Shown: piece by piece, positions 55,494 through 55,617 of the stretch
Numbering within the stretch: position 1 is the first letter of the stretch
Layout of the letters: every line of letters begins with the position of its first letter
Assembly: GCA_015207365.1 (NCBI GenBank)
Contig: JADEXA010000050.1
Coordinates: 1 to 55,617 of the forward strand
DNA length: 55,617 bases
Direction of reading: 5' to 3'
Source of the DNA: Vacuolonema iberomarrocanum LEGE 07170
GTDB lineage: Bacteria; Cyanobacteriota; Cyanobacteriia; Elainellales; Elainellaceae
Position numbers and translations under genes: made by a program
Notes under the pieces: model-generated
What the model saw: only the letters and a program-made list of their open reading frames with translations
What the model was told of the DNA's origin: nothing
Databases searched by the model: none

Positions 55494-55617
55494 TATTTGT
55501 TTAGCGTCGGGTCTTCGTTTTCTAACGCGAGAAGGATGCGCAAACAGATAGTGGGCTTATAGGGTTTAGGCGGAACGTTACCCCATCCACCGATTGATAC
55601 CGTGTTGTCCCCTTGTG

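Overview
The window is a chromosomal segment of a cyanobacterium. The HIP1 octamer GCGATCGC recurs throughout, and the genes include photosystem I psaK, the D subunit of Mg-chelatase, a ferrochelatase carrying a chlorophyll-binding tail, a phycobilisome linker, a lumen-type pentapeptide protein and ClpC. The mix of metabolic genes looks like ordinary core chromosome of a filamentous or Leptolyngbya/Oscillatoria-like lineage, but the genus cannot be fixed from sequence reading alone.

From 1 to about 40.2 kb lies housekeeping sequence, mostly single genes or pairs on both strands. In order: chlD (partial), an intramembrane M50 protease with CBS domains, psaK, trpF overlapping uraD, an Asp/Arg-rich exported protein, an MscS channel, pyruvate kinase, a pirin, a small CDGSH protein, an HxlR regulator abutting a SAM hydroxide adenosyltransferase, hemH, trmD, a ligase-associated exonuclease, a pentapeptide protein, an SDR, an HPPD-type dioxygenase, an M23/LysM peptidase, an HtrA protease, a phycobilisome linker, clpC, rimI, lysA, cdaA overlapping uppS, a DUF3143/J-domain pair, a YaaW-like protein, a U32 peptidase and an ABC exporter. 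Intergenic spaces carry several families of short palindromic elements. Families A (GGACTTACGCA ends) and B (ATACCAATT ends) occur repeatedly, and their stems vary in a compensated way. One palindromic element sits in frame inside the U32 peptidase gene.

From 40.2 kb to the right edge is the most striking part: a 15-kb array of leucine-rich-repeat (internalin-like) genes, all on the minus strand. Ten full-length paralogues, one 5'-truncated copy, one frameshifted remnant and at least four fossil gene ends can be seen. Most products have an export signal, a module with an FADWC...C pair (C-x25-C), 6 to 27 LRR units of 22 residues, and a C-terminal cap with a Cys pair (CPVQPxxICQF type). Genes are joined by ATGA overlaps or by a conserved spacer of about 78 bp containing a HIP1 site. 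Several copies have lost the canonical stop and read into this spacer. Hairpin elements have inserted into at least three copies. The array looks like a secreted recognition or adhesion repertoire in active birth-and-death evolution, but its function is not known from the sequence. One convergent lipoprotein gene lies inside it.
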